A stretch of DNA of 64,000 bases from CAIVVT01 sp963823095 (lineage in GTDB: Bacteria; Acidobacteriota; Terriglobia; Bryobacterales; Bryobacteraceae), in the NCBI GenBank assembly GCA_963823095.1, contig CAWGKI010000019.1, positions 186,001 to 250,000 of the forward strand, given 5' to 3'. A program made the translations under genes and the position numbers. Positions 36,592-45,617 of the stretch are shown in pieces. Position 1 is the first letter of the stretch, and every line of letters starts with the position of its first letter. The notes under the pieces were generated by a model. That model worked only from the letters and a program-made list of their open reading frames with translations. It did not search any database and was not told the origin of the DNA.

Positions 36592-38250
36592 TTGGCTAAT
36601 ACACGAGTAGCTCTGCCCATTGTTTTTTTGGCCGCGCTCTTGCCTTGTCTCGCCCAGGCCCCGGCCGGTGCGCAGATCGACGGCATCGTGGTGGACACCA
36701 TCACCGGCGCGCCCGTGCGACGCGCGGTGATCCAGCTCCGTATATCCGGCGGCGGAGGGGCGATCCTGCCATCCGTGGAGAACGCCGACTACGCCGCGGT
36801 CACCGGCCCGGATGGCACTTTCCATTTTGAACAACTCCCGCCCGGCACCTATTCACTGAGCTACTCGAGATCCGGCTATCTGCAGCCGCGCGGCTCTTCC
36901 GGATACTCACCCCGCGCGGTTCGCGTCTCAGTGGGACAGGCCGTGAAGGGCTTGCGTTACGGACTTATCCCCCAGTCCGTCGTCTCTGGACGCGTGCTGG
37001 ATGACGAAGGCGATCCGGTGGAGGGCGTTCAGGTTTCGCTGCTCGCTTTCCGCTACTCCGGAGGCGTTCGCCGCCTCGACCGGCTCAGTGAGGTGGGCAC
37101 CACGAACGACCGCGGGGAATACCGCATTGCGCATGTCCCGGCTGGCAAATACTTGCTGCAGGCCTCGCTGGACCGGCTGCCTCCGGGCTCGGCGCTGCTC
37201 ACCGGGCCGCGCACGCCAGGCGCTCCTCTGCTCACCTTTGCTTCCACGTTTTACCCCGGCGCCGCCGATCCCGGCCAGGCTCTCCGCGTCGAAGTGCACG
37301 CCGGTCAGGAACTCTCGGGCATCGACATCCCGTTGCAGCGGACGACCATGGTGCGGGTTTCCGGCCGCGTGATCGGACCTGACGGCGCGCCTATGCCGCG
37401 GGCTTTCCTCACCTTGTTATCGGCGCAGTCGCATCTACCTGCCGGCTTCGGGGCGCCGTCCGACGCAGCCGGAAACTTCTCGCTGAACAACGTGCGCTCG
37501 GGCAGCTACATGCTCAGCGCGGTCTCCGGAACGACCAGCATCCTGGTTCCGCTGGAAGTCGGTTCCACCGATATCGCCGGATTCACGGCGCAAGCCAGCC
37601 CGACCGTATCCGTGCACGGCTCGGTGGCTGTTGAAGACGCCGTCCGGAATTTCAATTTGGCAACCGTGAACGTCCAACTCAGATTCGCGGACAGCGGCGC
37701 TCCGGCGGCTGCGGTCCGTGCCGAGTCCGATGGTTCGTTCAATCTGGCGAATCTGTCGCCGGGCCGATATATTGCCAGCGTGTTTTGCGGCACGCCGGGC
37801 GCCTACGTTCAATCCATTTCCGCCGGCGGTGAGGAGTTGCTCGGTCACGATTTCGAACTTGCCGTCGCTTCGGGCGGATTGCGGATCGTGCTTCGCACCG
37901 ATTCCGCCACGCTCAACGGGACGGTCGAAGCGCCTAATGCCGCGGTTGGGCAGGCAGATCGGCAAGGCCGTCCATCGGTGATTTTCATTCCCGCCGACCC
38001 CCGCCAGCGCGGTGTGGACGCGATCACCTCGGCGCCGGTCTCTTCGAAGAACAGCTTTGAAGTTCGCGGTCTCCGTCCGGGCGACTATTTGGCTTTCGCC
38101 TTCGACGATGTCGATGAGTCGGTGTTGCAGGATCCCGAGTTCCTCACATCGCTCGAACCGCTTGGGACGCGCGTTCAACTCTCGCCCGGCGCGACGCAAA
38201 CCGTTACCTTGAAGTGGAATGCATGGCCGCAGACGGCCGCCGGTAATTGA
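36592..38250 (+). CDS. Secreted carboxypeptidase-regulatory-like repeat protein, paralog 2
   Basis: 552 residues from TTG 36592, which has GGAAG at suitable spacing; no ATG fits the signal peptide (ALPIVFLAALLPCLAQ). It has the same beta-sandwich series as its neighbour: IDGIVVDTITGAPVRRAVIQL, GRVLDDEGDPVEGVQVSL, LRPGDYLAFAFDDVDE. The last domain is the best conserved between the two (GEYLAFAFEDFDYRSLEDPE against GDYLAFAFDDVDESVLQDPE). Overall divergence indicates an old duplication. It is followed 53 bp later by the small receiver gene. Confidence 0.84.
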   Translation: MANTRVALPIVFLAALLPCLAQAPAGAQIDGIVVDTITGAPVRRAVIQLRISGGGGAILPSVENADYAAVTGPDGTFHFEQLPPGTYSLSYSRSGYLQPRGSSGYSPRAVRVSVGQAVKGLRYGLIPQSVVSGRVLDDEGDPVEGVQVSLLAFRYSGGVRRLDRLSEVGTTNDRGEYRIAHVPAGKYLLQASLDRLPPGSALLTGPRTPGAPLLTFASTFYPGAADPGQALRVEVHAGQELSGIDIPLQRTTMVRVSGRVIGPDGAPMPRAFLTLLSAQSHLPAGFGAPSDAAGNFSLNNVRSGSYMLSAVSGTTSILVPLEVGSTDIAGFTAQASPTVSVHGSVAVEDAVRNFNLATVNVQLRFADSGAPAAAVRAESDGSFNLANLSPGRYIASVFCGTPGAYVQSISAGGEELLGHDFELAVASGGLRIVLRTDSATLNGTVEAPNAAVGQADRQGRPSVIFIPADPRQRGVDAITSAPVSSKNSFEVRGLRPGDYLAFAFDDVDESVLQDPEFLTSLEPLGTRVQLSPGATQTVTLKWNAWPQTAAGN

Positions 38251-38303
38251 GGCGCCCGTCCGGACTGGACGCTTGCCGCCGAATCTTGAAAGGGCCGATC
38301 GAC

Positions 38304-38657
38304 ATGGAACGCACTCTGATCCTCTTCCAATGGAACGCCGAGGAAGCCGAGGCTCGCGCCGGGAAGATCCGCGCCATCGGATGGACTGTCGAGACCGAAT
38401 CGGAAGACGGTGCCCGCGGCGTTCGGCGCGTGCTGGACCATCCGCCTACCGTCGTCGCCCTCGATCTGGCCCGCAGTCCCTCGCACTCTCTGCAGGTGGC
38501 CGCCGCGATCCGCAAATACCGCGACATACGCCACCTGCCGCTGCTTTTCATCGGAGGGTCGATGCAAAACGTGAGCCGCGCCCAGGAGGCCTTCCGCGGA
38601 GCGGCCTTCGTCGTTCCAGACATGCTGCTGACGCGGCTGGATGGTTTCGACGGGTAG
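38304..38657 (+). CDS. Stand-alone receiver-like protein
   Basis: 117 residues, single-domain CheY-like fold: N-terminal strand RTLILFQWN in place of the usual acidic pair, VVALDLARSP with a possible phosphoacceptor Asp, and LPLLFIGG, but no Lys at the usual VTKP position. It is probably a degenerate or atypical receiver acting by protein contact. ATG 38304 gives family length; the longer frame overlaps the preceding gene. It sits between the repeat protein and a hairpin cassette and may be co-transcribed with the former. Confidence 0.65.
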   Translation: MERTLILFQWNAEEAEARAGKIRAIGWTVETESEDGARGVRRVLDHPPTVVALDLARSPSHSLQVAAAIRKYRDIRHLPLLFIGGSMQNVSRAQEAFRGAAFVVPDMLLTRLDGFDG

Positions 38658-38681
38658 CGCGAAGTCAATTTCTGGAGCAAC

Positions 38682-38782
38682 CGTGGGGCGGCGCTCCAGC
38701 GCCGCGTGGGCCCTCCAGGGCCTGCAGGACCAACCGGAGCGGAGCCTGGAAGCTCCGCGCGGCGCTGGAGCGCCGCCCCACC
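38682..38782. repeat. Hairpin cassette D
   Basis: GTGGGGCGGCGCTCCAGCGC, then GGGCCCTCCAGGGCC, then CGGAGC..GCTCCG, closed by inverted GGCGCTGGAGCGCCGCCCCA. Each stem has a different sequence but is perfectly paired around TCCA/TGGA. Confidence 0.75.
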
Positions 38783-38847
38783 AGAGCTTTCGTTGATTCA
38801 CTCCGCCAGATCGGGCGTATTCTAAGGGCGGAGCGGCGTGGGAAGCG

Positions 38848-39546
38848 ATGCGCCTGCCGGCCCTGATCCTGGCTCTGGCCTGTTGTCCCGCTGGAGCCTC
38901 TCGCGGGCAAACGGGTCCGCCATCCCCGCGCGCGTTGAAGATGCTGCACGAACAGATCGAAGCACGGGGCATTCATCATCCCGGCGTCCTGCGTGCAATG
39001 CGCGATACGCCGCGCGAACGCTTCGTCCCGCCGCTCGAACGCGAACATGCCTACGACGACAACCCGCTCTCGATCGGCTACGGTCAAACCATCTCGCAAC
39101 CCTACATCGTCGCTTCCATGACCCAGTTGCTCGATCCCAAACCGGGAGACCGCGTTCTTGAAATCGGGACCGGGTCGGGTTATCAAGCCGCCATCCTTTC
39201 GCCCCTGGTCCGGCAGATCTACTCGGTGGAAATTCTCGAACCGCTCGCCAGGTCCGCGCGCGAACTGCTCACGGAGTTGGGCTACAAAAACATCACGGTG
39301 CGCTGCGCAAATGGATGGCTGGGATGGCCCGAGCTCGCTCCTTTCGACCGGATCATCCTTACTGCCGCGCCGTCCGACATACCGCCCGCGCTCATCCAGC
39401 AGCTTCGCCCCGGCGGCCGCCTCGTAGCGCCAATCGGCGATTCCTCGCAGGAACTGATCGTCGTGGACAAGGATCCGCTGGGCAAACTCCATCGCCGCAC
39501 GGCGTACCCCGTCGCGTTCGTTCCCATGGTCGGCAAGCCCAAGTAG
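38848..39546 (+). CDS. pcm: Protein-L-isoaspartate O-methyltransferase, exported form
   Basis: 232 residues. An N-terminal signal-like segment (RLPALILALACCPAGAS) precedes the Pcm domain: RERFVPPLEREHAYDDNPLSI, SQPYIVASMTQLL, SAM motif I VLEIGTGSGYQAAIL (103-117), and LRPGGRLVAPIG. Pcm methylates isoaspartyl residues so damaged proteins can revert. An exported copy would repair periplasmic proteins, although SAM is cytoplasmic, so the segment may instead be an anchor. ATG 38848 is the only start that keeps the domain intact. It is followed by the VOC protein gene 47 bp later. Confidence 0.93.
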   Translation: MRLPALILALACCPAGASRGQTGPPSPRALKMLHEQIEARGIHHPGVLRAMRDTPRERFVPPLEREHAYDDNPLSIGYGQTISQPYIVASMTQLLDPKPGDRVLEIGTGSGYQAAILSPLVRQIYSVEILEPLARSARELLTELGYKNITVRCANGWLGWPELAPFDRIILTAAPSDIPPALIQQLRPGGRLVAPIGDSSQELIVVDKDPLGKLHRRTAYPVAFVPMVGKPK

Positions 39547-39593
39547 ACTGGTCCCGCGACTCTCAAGGCTCCCCGGCTGCTATCCTCGGTCTT

Positions 39594-39971
39594 ATGTTGT
39601 TCACCGGACTGGAGCACACGGCGATTGCCTCTCCGAATCCCAAACGACTGGCCGACTGGTACGTCCAGAACCTTGGCTTTGTCATCAATTTCGTATACGA
39701 CGGGAACTACTTCGTGAAAGCGCCCAACGGCGCGATGATCGAGATTATTCCCTCCGAGGGCCCGGCGCTGGGAGCCCAGAGCCGCACGCCCGGCCTGCGT
39801 CATGTGGCCGTGACTGTGTCCGATTTCGATGCCGCATACGCGGATCTGAAAGAGAAAGGCGTCAGCTTCACGGGCGAGCCCTTCTCGAATCAGGGCAACC
39901 GGCTGGTGTTCTTCAAGGATGCCGACGAGAATCTGCTGCATCTGATCGAGCGAGAACATCCGCTGCCCTGA
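39594..39971 (+). CDS. VOC-family (glyoxalase/dioxygenase fold) protein
   Basis: 125 residues with paired beta-alpha-beta-beta-beta modules. The first is FTGLEHTAIASPNPKRLADWYVQNLGF, with metal-ligand His in EHTAIA. The second is LRHVAVTVSDFDAAYADLKEKGV ending FFKDADENLLHLIER, with Glu/His ligands. Such enzymes include lactoylglutathione lyase-like and antibiotic-resistance proteins; the substrate is unknown. ATG 39594 gives exactly one VOC unit. It lies between pcm and an MFS exporter, so a shared detoxification role is possible. Confidence 0.88.
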   Translation: MLFTGLEHTAIASPNPKRLADWYVQNLGFVINFVYDGNYFVKAPNGAMIEIIPSEGPALGAQSRTPGLRHVAVTVSDFDAAYADLKEKGVSFTGEPFSNQGNRLVFFKDADENLLHLIEREHPLP

Positions 39972-39984
39972 CGGTACTTGCCGC

Positions 39985-41190
39985 GTGCTGCAACGAGTAT
40001 TTCAGCCTTTCCAGTCACGGGATTTCCGGCTCATGTGGTCGGGCGCATGCACGTCCAGCATCGGGACGTGGATGCAGAAACTCGCCCAAAGCTGGCTCGT
40101 GCTGCTGCTAGGAGGCTCGCCCTTCTGGCTCGGACTCGATTCGTTTCTCGGTGAACTGCCGATCTTCACGCTCGCCCTGTTTGCCGGCGTGGCTGCCGAT
40201 CGTTTCGATCGCAGACGGCTGTTGATCGGATCGCAGTTCGTTCAGATGAGCTGTGCCTTCGTGCTCTGCGCGCTCTTTGCAACGCATAGCGTGCACGTCT
40301 GGCACATCCTCACGCTGTCGTTCATCACCGGAACGGCGCAGGCCTTCGGCTCGCCGGCTTACCAGTCCCTGATCCCTGCCTTGGTGCCGCGCGAACAACT
40401 GCCGCAGGCCATCGCGATGAACTCGATTCAGTTCAACCTGGCGCGCCTCATCGGTCCGGTGTTGGGCGGCTTGGCGCTCAGCACGCTCGGCGCGGCGTGG
40501 TGTTTCGGACTCAACGGCGTCAGCTTCGTGGCCGTCATCGTCACGTTGCTGATGATCTCCGTGCGCTACGACTTTCCCAAGACCACGGACACGGTCTTCG
40601 AGAGCATGAAACAGGGCGTGCGCTTCATCCGGAAGAGCGACCAAATGGTGCTGCTGTTCGTCGTTTCGTTCGCCTGCACCTACCTCGGCATACCGATCCT
40701 CACGTTCCTGCCGGTGTTCGCCCGCGACATTTACCATGGCGACGCTAAGACGTTTACGCTGCTGCTCTCCGTGCAAGCCCTCGGCGCGATTGCGGGCGCC
40801 ATTGTCGTGGCGGCCCGCGGCCGCAAGACTGGACTGGGACGTTCGGCCCTTTTCGGTTTGCTGGCGCTGGCGTTTTGCCTCAGCGGCTTCGCCTGGAGCA
40901 AGTCCATGCTGGTCGGTTGCGTGTTCCTGTTCTTCGGCGGTATGGCGCTCATCACCTGTTTCGCCATGCTCAGCTCGCTGGTGCAATTGATCGCTGCCGA
41001 CGACATGCGCGGGCGCGTGATGAGCGTCTACAATATTGCCTTCCGGGGAGGCATGCCGATTGGCAGCCTGGTGGCCGGTGCGCTGATTCCGAAATTCGGC
41101 GCTCCCAACGTCGTAGGCGCTCACGGCGTCGCACTGGGGGTGCTTGCCCTGTATCTGTTGCTGATTCACCGGAAACTTGCGTCGATCTGA
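39985..41190 (+). CDS. MFS exporter (EntS-like)
   Basis: 401 residues with about 12 predicted transmembrane helices. The N-terminal SRDFRLMWSGACTSSIGTWMQKLAQSW and loop motif GVAADRFDRRRLLI mark the MFS_3/EntS branch, which exports siderophores or drugs. The central loop (about 195-215, RYDFPKTTDTVFESMKQGVRF) is charged, as expected between the two six-helix halves. GTG 39985 is used because no ATG lies between the VOC stop and the first helix. The 13-bp spacing suggests co-transcription with pcm and the VOC gene. Confidence 0.88.
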   Translation: MLQRVFQPFQSRDFRLMWSGACTSSIGTWMQKLAQSWLVLLLGGSPFWLGLDSFLGELPIFTLALFAGVAADRFDRRRLLIGSQFVQMSCAFVLCALFATHSVHVWHILTLSFITGTAQAFGSPAYQSLIPALVPREQLPQAIAMNSIQFNLARLIGPVLGGLALSTLGAAWCFGLNGVSFVAVIVTLLMISVRYDFPKTTDTVFESMKQGVRFIRKSDQMVLLFVVSFACTYLGIPILTFLPVFARDIYHGDAKTFTLLLSVQALGAIAGAIVVAARGRKTGLGRSALFGLLALAFCLSGFAWSKSMLVGCVFLFFGGMALITCFAMLSSLVQLIAADDMRGRVMSVYNIAFRGGMPIGSLVAGALIPKFGAPNVVGAHGVALGVLALYLLLIHRKLASI

Positions 41191-41262
41191 GTCCGGTTTT
41201 GTCGTTAGAGAAGCAACCCGCGCGTTGCCGGCCGACGTCTTTACAATAGGAATTCAACCTGC

Positions 41263-41967
41263 ATGAGAAGACTGTTCGCACTAATGACTCCGATTCTGGC
41301 CGTCTCGGCCATTGCCCTGGCGCAAGACGGGGTGCCGCAAGACTGGCGCAAAGCGCGCGACATCCAGGACCGCGCGGCGCTGGAACGAATCAGCACGGCG
41401 GCACAAGCCGCCGCCGATAAGCGCGGCAACGATGCCAGGGTGCAATACCAAGCCGCTCTGGCGGAGAGCTTTCGCGCGGAGATTCTCGCCGAGCAGAAGG
41501 ATAAAAAGGGCTCCGGATCGGCCGCCGAAAACGGGATCCGATTCGCCGAGAAGGCCGTCAATCTGAGCCCCAACACTGCCGAATATCACCGGATATGGGG
41601 TGCGCTCTGCGGCCAGACTATTCCCGCCAATATCCTGTTCGCGATTCGCTACGGCCACTGCGCCATGGACGAAGTCAACAAGGCCATCCAACTCGACGGC
41701 AAGTCTTCCATGGCCTGGGTCAGCAAGGGAGTAGGCAACTACTACCTGCCCGCGAATTTCGGCGGAGGTCCGGATCAGGCGCTCAAGGACCTGCAAAAGG
41801 CTGCGCAACTGGACTCCAATAACCCCGACGCCTGGCTGTGGCAAGGGATCGTCTTGCGTAAGCTCAACCGCAACGCGGAGGCTAGAAAGGCATTCGAGAA
41901 GTCGCTGGCCCTGGATTCCGCGCGGAAATGGGCCAAAGAGCAACTCGACAAGACCCCTCCGCAGTGA
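41263..41967 (+). CDS. Secreted TPR-repeat protein
   Basis: 234 residues: signal peptide (MRRLFALMTPILAVSAIALAQ) and TPR-like helices, clearest at AAENGIRFAEKAVNLSPNTAEYHRIWGALC, DEVNKAIQLDGKSSMAWVSKGVGNYYL, LKDLQKAAQLDSNNPDAWLWQGIVL and AEARKAFEKSLALDSARKWA. It likely mediates protein contacts in the periplasm. It precedes and overlaps the polytopic membrane protein (GTGA), so the two probably work together. Confidence 0.85.
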   Translation: MRRLFALMTPILAVSAIALAQDGVPQDWRKARDIQDRAALERISTAAQAAADKRGNDARVQYQAALAESFRAEILAEQKDKKGSGSAAENGIRFAEKAVNLSPNTAEYHRIWGALCGQTIPANILFAIRYGHCAMDEVNKAIQLDGKSSMAWVSKGVGNYYLPANFGGGPDQALKDLQKAAQLDSNNPDAWLWQGIVLRKLNRNAEARKAFEKSLALDSARKWAKEQLDKTPPQ

Positions 41968-43628
41968 CTCGTCCGCACTTAGCCACGGCTGTCGCTCTCG
42001 GCGCGTTCACGCTCCTGACTTATTTCCAATTCCCGGGCCACACATGGCTGCAGCAGGACAGCCAGATCTACGTCGCGATGCTCGAGCATCTCGACAATCC
42101 GGCGACGCTTGCGCGCGATCTGCTCTGCGTTCATCCGCATGTCAAGTGGACCGCCTTCGACGAGATCGCCCGGACGCTGCACGCCGTCACCGGCTTGGCT
42201 TATCCGGCGGTCTTCGCCGCCCAGATGCTGCTGTTCCGGTTCCTGGCTCTGATGGGCGTCTTCATGCTGGCCGGGTCTGCCGGACTGAACCGGATCGGCG
42301 CTACATTTGTCGCGTTCCTGTTTGGGCTCGGCCTGTTTGTGGGAGGCCCGGAGATCCTCACTGTCGAGTACGAGGCCGTGCCGCGCGGTTTTGCGTTGTC
42401 GCTGATTCTGGCAGCTCTGGGCTATGGGGTCTACCGGCGGTGGAGGATCTCGGTAGCGTTCGCCGCCGTGGCGTTGTTGTACCACCCGCCGACGAGCGCT
42501 CCATACTGGCTGGCCGTGGTCGTCTATGCGCTGGCGCTGCAGCGTCCGAAGGCGCTTTGGACGGCATTGGCAGGCTTTTCAGCCGCCTGCGCCATTTTGC
42601 TGGCCCTCGCCGCTCTACAAGCGGGTGAGCACGAGTCCCAACCGCTCTTTTCCGTGATCCCCTCCGATCTGGTCCCGCTTCTACGTCACCGCGGCAGCTA
42701 CGTCTGGGTCGATCTCTGGAAGCCCGATTGGATGTGGCAGCATCTTCTGCTCGGGGTCTTCGCGACCGGCGCCTGGCTCCGATTGCGGCGCGAGATCACC
42801 AAGGAGCTGTCGGCGCTCAGTGCGACGCTGCTGCTCTATGGGATGTTATCGGTGCCGCTCTCCTGGCTCTTCGTGAACTACATGCAGTGGAGCATGATGC
42901 CGCAGTTTCAGCCCGCCCGCGCGGTGGTTTTCATCTATATCTTCGCGGTGACTCTGGGCGGCGCGGCCGCCTGGTCGGCGTCGCGGCGTGGCTTGTGGCT
43001 GGAGAGCGCGGCGTGGCTGCTGCCGCTATTTGCTATCACGGTCAACCGGCTTGCTCTGGGTCTGATCACCCGAGTCTTTTCGGATCCTGTCGCGCAGCGC
43101 CGTCTGTTACTAGCAATGGGTCTGGCGTTTGCCACGGCCGGCGCTGCCGCGCTTGCCGCGCGCTGGCCGAAGACAGCTTCCGCGGCATTGCTTGTCCCGG
43201 TCGCCGCGGCCTTCCTGATACCCGGCTTCGGCCAGCTCGGGAACTATCCGCAACTGCATACGCCGGAACTCGCGGCCCTCACCGGTTGGGCCGCTGCCCA
43301 TACTCTACCCGACGCGATGTTCCACTTCGCCGACGCCGGCCATGCCACTACTCCCGGCATCTTCCGGGCCGAGGCTCGGCGCGCTCTGTACGTCGACTGG
43401 AAAGGTGGCGGACAGGTCAATCAGAACTGGGACTTCGCCCGGGAATGGCAACGCCGTTGGAATTGGGCAGGGGAGGCCAGGACGCCCCTACGTCCCGCCA
43501 CGGAATACGCCACGGCCGGCATCGACTTCATCGTGCTAGGCACGGCGAACGACCTGCCCGGGTTGCAGCCGGTCTATGCCAACGCGTCGTGGAAGGTATT
43601 CGATGTCAGTTTGAGCGCTTCTCACTGA
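41964..43628 (+). CDS. Polytopic membrane protein, glycosyltransferase-like
   Basis: 554 residues from GTG 41964, which overlaps the TPR gene stop by GTGA. About 10-12 hydrophobic segments, with an acidic first loop (QQDSQIYVAMLEHLDNPATL), resemble the GT-C type lipid-linked sugar transferases, and a C-terminal soluble part (from about 455: HFADAGHATTPGIFRAEARRALYVDWKGGG) faces the periplasm. No certain catalytic motif was found, so the activity is inferred from topology. Its end overlaps the convergent ribokinase gene by 7 bp. Confidence 0.7.
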   Translation: MTRPHLATAVALGAFTLLTYFQFPGHTWLQQDSQIYVAMLEHLDNPATLARDLLCVHPHVKWTAFDEIARTLHAVTGLAYPAVFAAQMLLFRFLALMGVFMLAGSAGLNRIGATFVAFLFGLGLFVGGPEILTVEYEAVPRGFALSLILAALGYGVYRRWRISVAFAAVALLYHPPTSAPYWLAVVVYALALQRPKALWTALAGFSAACAILLALAALQAGEHESQPLFSVIPSDLVPLLRHRGSYVWVDLWKPDWMWQHLLLGVFATGAWLRLRREITKELSALSATLLLYGMLSVPLSWLFVNYMQWSMMPQFQPARAVVFIYIFAVTLGGAAAWSASRRGLWLESAAWLLPLFAITVNRLALGLITRVFSDPVAQRRLLLAMGLAFATAGAAALAARWPKTASAALLVPVAAAFLIPGFGQLGNYPQLHTPELAALTGWAAAHTLPDAMFHFADAGHATTPGIFRAEARRALYVDWKGGGQVNQNWDFAREWQRRWNWAGEARTPLRPATEYATAGIDFIVLGTANDLPGLQPVYANASWKVFDVSLSASH

Positions 43629-44569
43629 CGCCGTTCGTTGACGAAGGCATCCACCTCATCCCTCGACGGAGCCGACGATTGCGCGCCTAACCGGGTCACG
43701 GAGATCGCCGCCGCCGCGTTGGCGAAACGCAGCGCTTCCCGCATCGGCATGTTCTCGCACAGCGCGACGCCCAACGCGGCGTTGAACGTGTCGCCGGCGG
43801 CCGTGGTATCCACTGCCTTGACGGGGAATCCCGGAGCTACGAACTCCGTGTCGCTGTGCGAATAGAGGCAGCCTTGATCTCCCAGTTTCACGATGACGGC
43901 CCGCGGCCCCAGCGCCCGGAGGGCCTGCGCCATCTCCCGCGCCTCTGCGAGACCTACACGGGCCGGCGGACGGTCCAGAAGGATGCAGGCTTCGCTCTCG
44001 TTCGGGGTCAGTACATCTACCAGCGCGAGCAGCGAGGCGGGCAGCGGACGCGCCGGCGCGGGATCCAGTACCGTCACCGCTCCGGCTTCTCGCGACGCCC
44101 GTAGAGCGGCTTCTACCGTCTCAATGGGGGTCTCCAGTTGGAACAGCGAGACTGCGGCCGACGCGTACACTTCGTGGAACGATTCAACGTCAGATGGAGA
44201 CAATTCAGCGTTCGCGCCCCCAGCGACGATAATCGAGTTCTGGCCTGAATTCTCCACCCAGATTTCGGCGATGCCCGTCGCCTGGCCCTGCGTCGAAGAA
44301 ACGCTCGACACATCCACGCCGGCTTCCGCCAGGCTGGATTTCAGGTGATCGGCGAACGTGTCGTAGCCGACCCGTCCCACCATCCGGACTCGCGCATTCC
44401 TGGCCAGCTTGCCCGCGGCGCAGGCCTGGTTCGCGCCCTTGCCTCCGGGGATCATTCGGAAGTCGTGCCCGAGCGCGGTCTCGCCCGGCGCGGGCAAGCG
44501 GTCCACTTGAACCACGAAGTCCATGTTGAGGCTGCCGGTGACGGCTAGGGTCTTGGTTGCGTTTGGCAC
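43622..44569 (-). CDS. rbsK: Ribokinase (PfkB family)
   Basis: 315 residues from GTG 44569, where the homologous sequence begins (VPNATKTLAVTGSLNMDFVV). PfkB signature 1 is IPGGKGANQACAAGKLAR, and signature 2 is DTTAAGDTFNAALGVAL with the catalytic Asp in AAGD. Other matches are VLTPNESEACILL and VIVKLGDQGCLY. Ribokinase phosphorylates ribose at O5. No ribose transporter is adjacent, so a related pentose is possible. A 21-bp inverted repeat lies upstream between this gene and the DUF507 gene. Confidence 0.88.
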   Translation of the reverse strand: MPNATKTLAVTGSLNMDFVVQVDRLPAPGETALGHDFRMIPGGKGANQACAAGKLARNARVRMVGRVGYDTFADHLKSSLAEAGVDVSSVSSTQGQATGIAEIWVENSGQNSIIVAGGANAELSPSDVESFHEVYASAAVSLFQLETPIETVEAALRASREAGAVTVLDPAPARPLPASLLALVDVLTPNESEACILLDRPPARVGLAEAREMAQALRALGPRAVIVKLGDQGCLYSHSDTEFVAPGFPVKAVDTTAAGDTFNAALGVALCENMPMREALRFANAAAAISVTRLGAQSSAPSRDEVDAFVNERRQ

Positions 44570-44939
44570 GCTTCGTATTCTATGCGAAGCGCCGCGCACA
44601 CATACCGAGGTCAGCGGAACACGAGCCGGAAGCCACTGCGGTCGTGGCTCCGGTTCGGCGTTAGCCGACCCCCCAGCACCGAGCCGCGAATGAAAAGAGC
44701 GGTCTCCTGGATGTGGCCTCGGCGCTGCATTGTTTTCGAACAGCAACGCGATCATGGAGTGGGAACCACGTCGCGGGGGTAATGCCCCGAGGGACCTGCT
44801 CGTTTCATTCGCGGCTCGGTGCTACCGGCGGCTCGGTGCTGGAGGGGGCTGCGTCTCTAAGGCCTACTGGTTCACGGAGCACGTAAACGCCCAGGAACGG
44901 CAGCGGCGTTGCCGTTTGACTCTGTGGGACCGCGGAAAC
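44570..44939. other. Intergenic region with a large inverted repeat
   Basis: 370 bp between the ribokinase start and the end of DUF507, both minus strand. It holds the 21-bp perfect inverted repeat listed separately and an outer GAGCCGGAAGCC..GGCTCCGG hairpin near 44625-44655. No supported gene. Confidence 0.55.
44675..44823. repeat. 21-bp perfect inverted repeat, 107-bp spacer
   Basis: Arms 44675-44695 and 44803-44823 are exact reverse complements, core CACCGAGCCGCGAATGAA, with imperfect pairing continuing about 12 bp inward. The size and arrangement suggest a small non-autonomous element or a large hairpin RNA. Confidence 0.75.
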
Positions 44940-45527
44940 TCAGTTGCCGAGATCGATCCCGAGGTTCCTCAGCTCTTCCGCGTAGTACTTCTTGTGCAGC
45001 AGATCCCACTCTTCGGTGCCGTCCAGAACTTCGCGTTTCAGCGTGCGGATCTTGGCGCGCGCGGCCTTCTCGGCCTTGTCCTCGTTTTGGAGCACATCCG
45101 ACATCAGGCGAATGATCTCCAGCCGCAGATCGTTCTCGTTCTTCCTGATCCTGCAATCGTGCGACTTCTTCAGCGCCAGCAGCAGCTTGTGCGAGATCTC
45201 GTTCACCTTGTCGCGGCTGAGCTTCATCGCATCGCCGGTGTCGCGCCCCGAAGCCTTGACGATCTTGCGCTGTTGCACCAACTGGTTCTTGATGCGGCGA
45301 AACATCTCGGAGTAGCTGATGGCGTTGTTCGCCATGTAGACGCTGTACTCTTCGAGGATGGTTCGCACCTCGTCGTTCAGCTTGTCCTCCAACATCATCT
45401 CGTCGATGATGACGCCTACGAGAACCTCTCCGACGGCGGAGCGATCGGCGATTTCGATCATGTTGGCGGGAAGCCTTGCGGCCACCTGCCTTCCAAGGTA
45501 CGCGATGAACTCTTTGGCCAGAAGCAT
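44940..45527 (-). CDS. DUF507 family protein
   Basis: 195 residues, all helical and highly charged: LLAKEFIAYLGRQVAARL, IIDEMMLEDKLNDEVRTILEEY, the central MFRRIKNQLVQQRKIVKASG and C-terminal LKREVLDGTEEWDLLHKKYYAEELRNLGIDL match the DUF507 pattern of two similar halves. No signal or membrane segment. Function is unknown, though the family is widespread in Acidobacteria and Deltaproteobacteria. It precedes DUF2203 and YjbQ genes in the opposite reading order, all on the minus strand. Confidence 0.88.
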   Translation of the reverse strand: MLLAKEFIAYLGRQVAARLPANMIEIADRSAVGEVLVGVIIDEMMLEDKLNDEVRTILEEYSVYMANNAISYSEMFRRIKNQLVQQRKIVKASGRDTGDAMKLSRDKVNEISHKLLLALKKSHDCRIRKNENDLRLEIIRLMSDVLQNEDKAEKAARAKIRTLKREVLDGTEEWDLLHKKYYAEELRNLGIDLGN

Positions 45528-45617
45528 TTGAGGGTTTGGAGGATCTAAGCGGAGTCCCCACTACCAGTCTAGGGAAGCGTGGAAACAAGTGTCAAAAAAA
45601 CAACACGGCCCGGAAGC

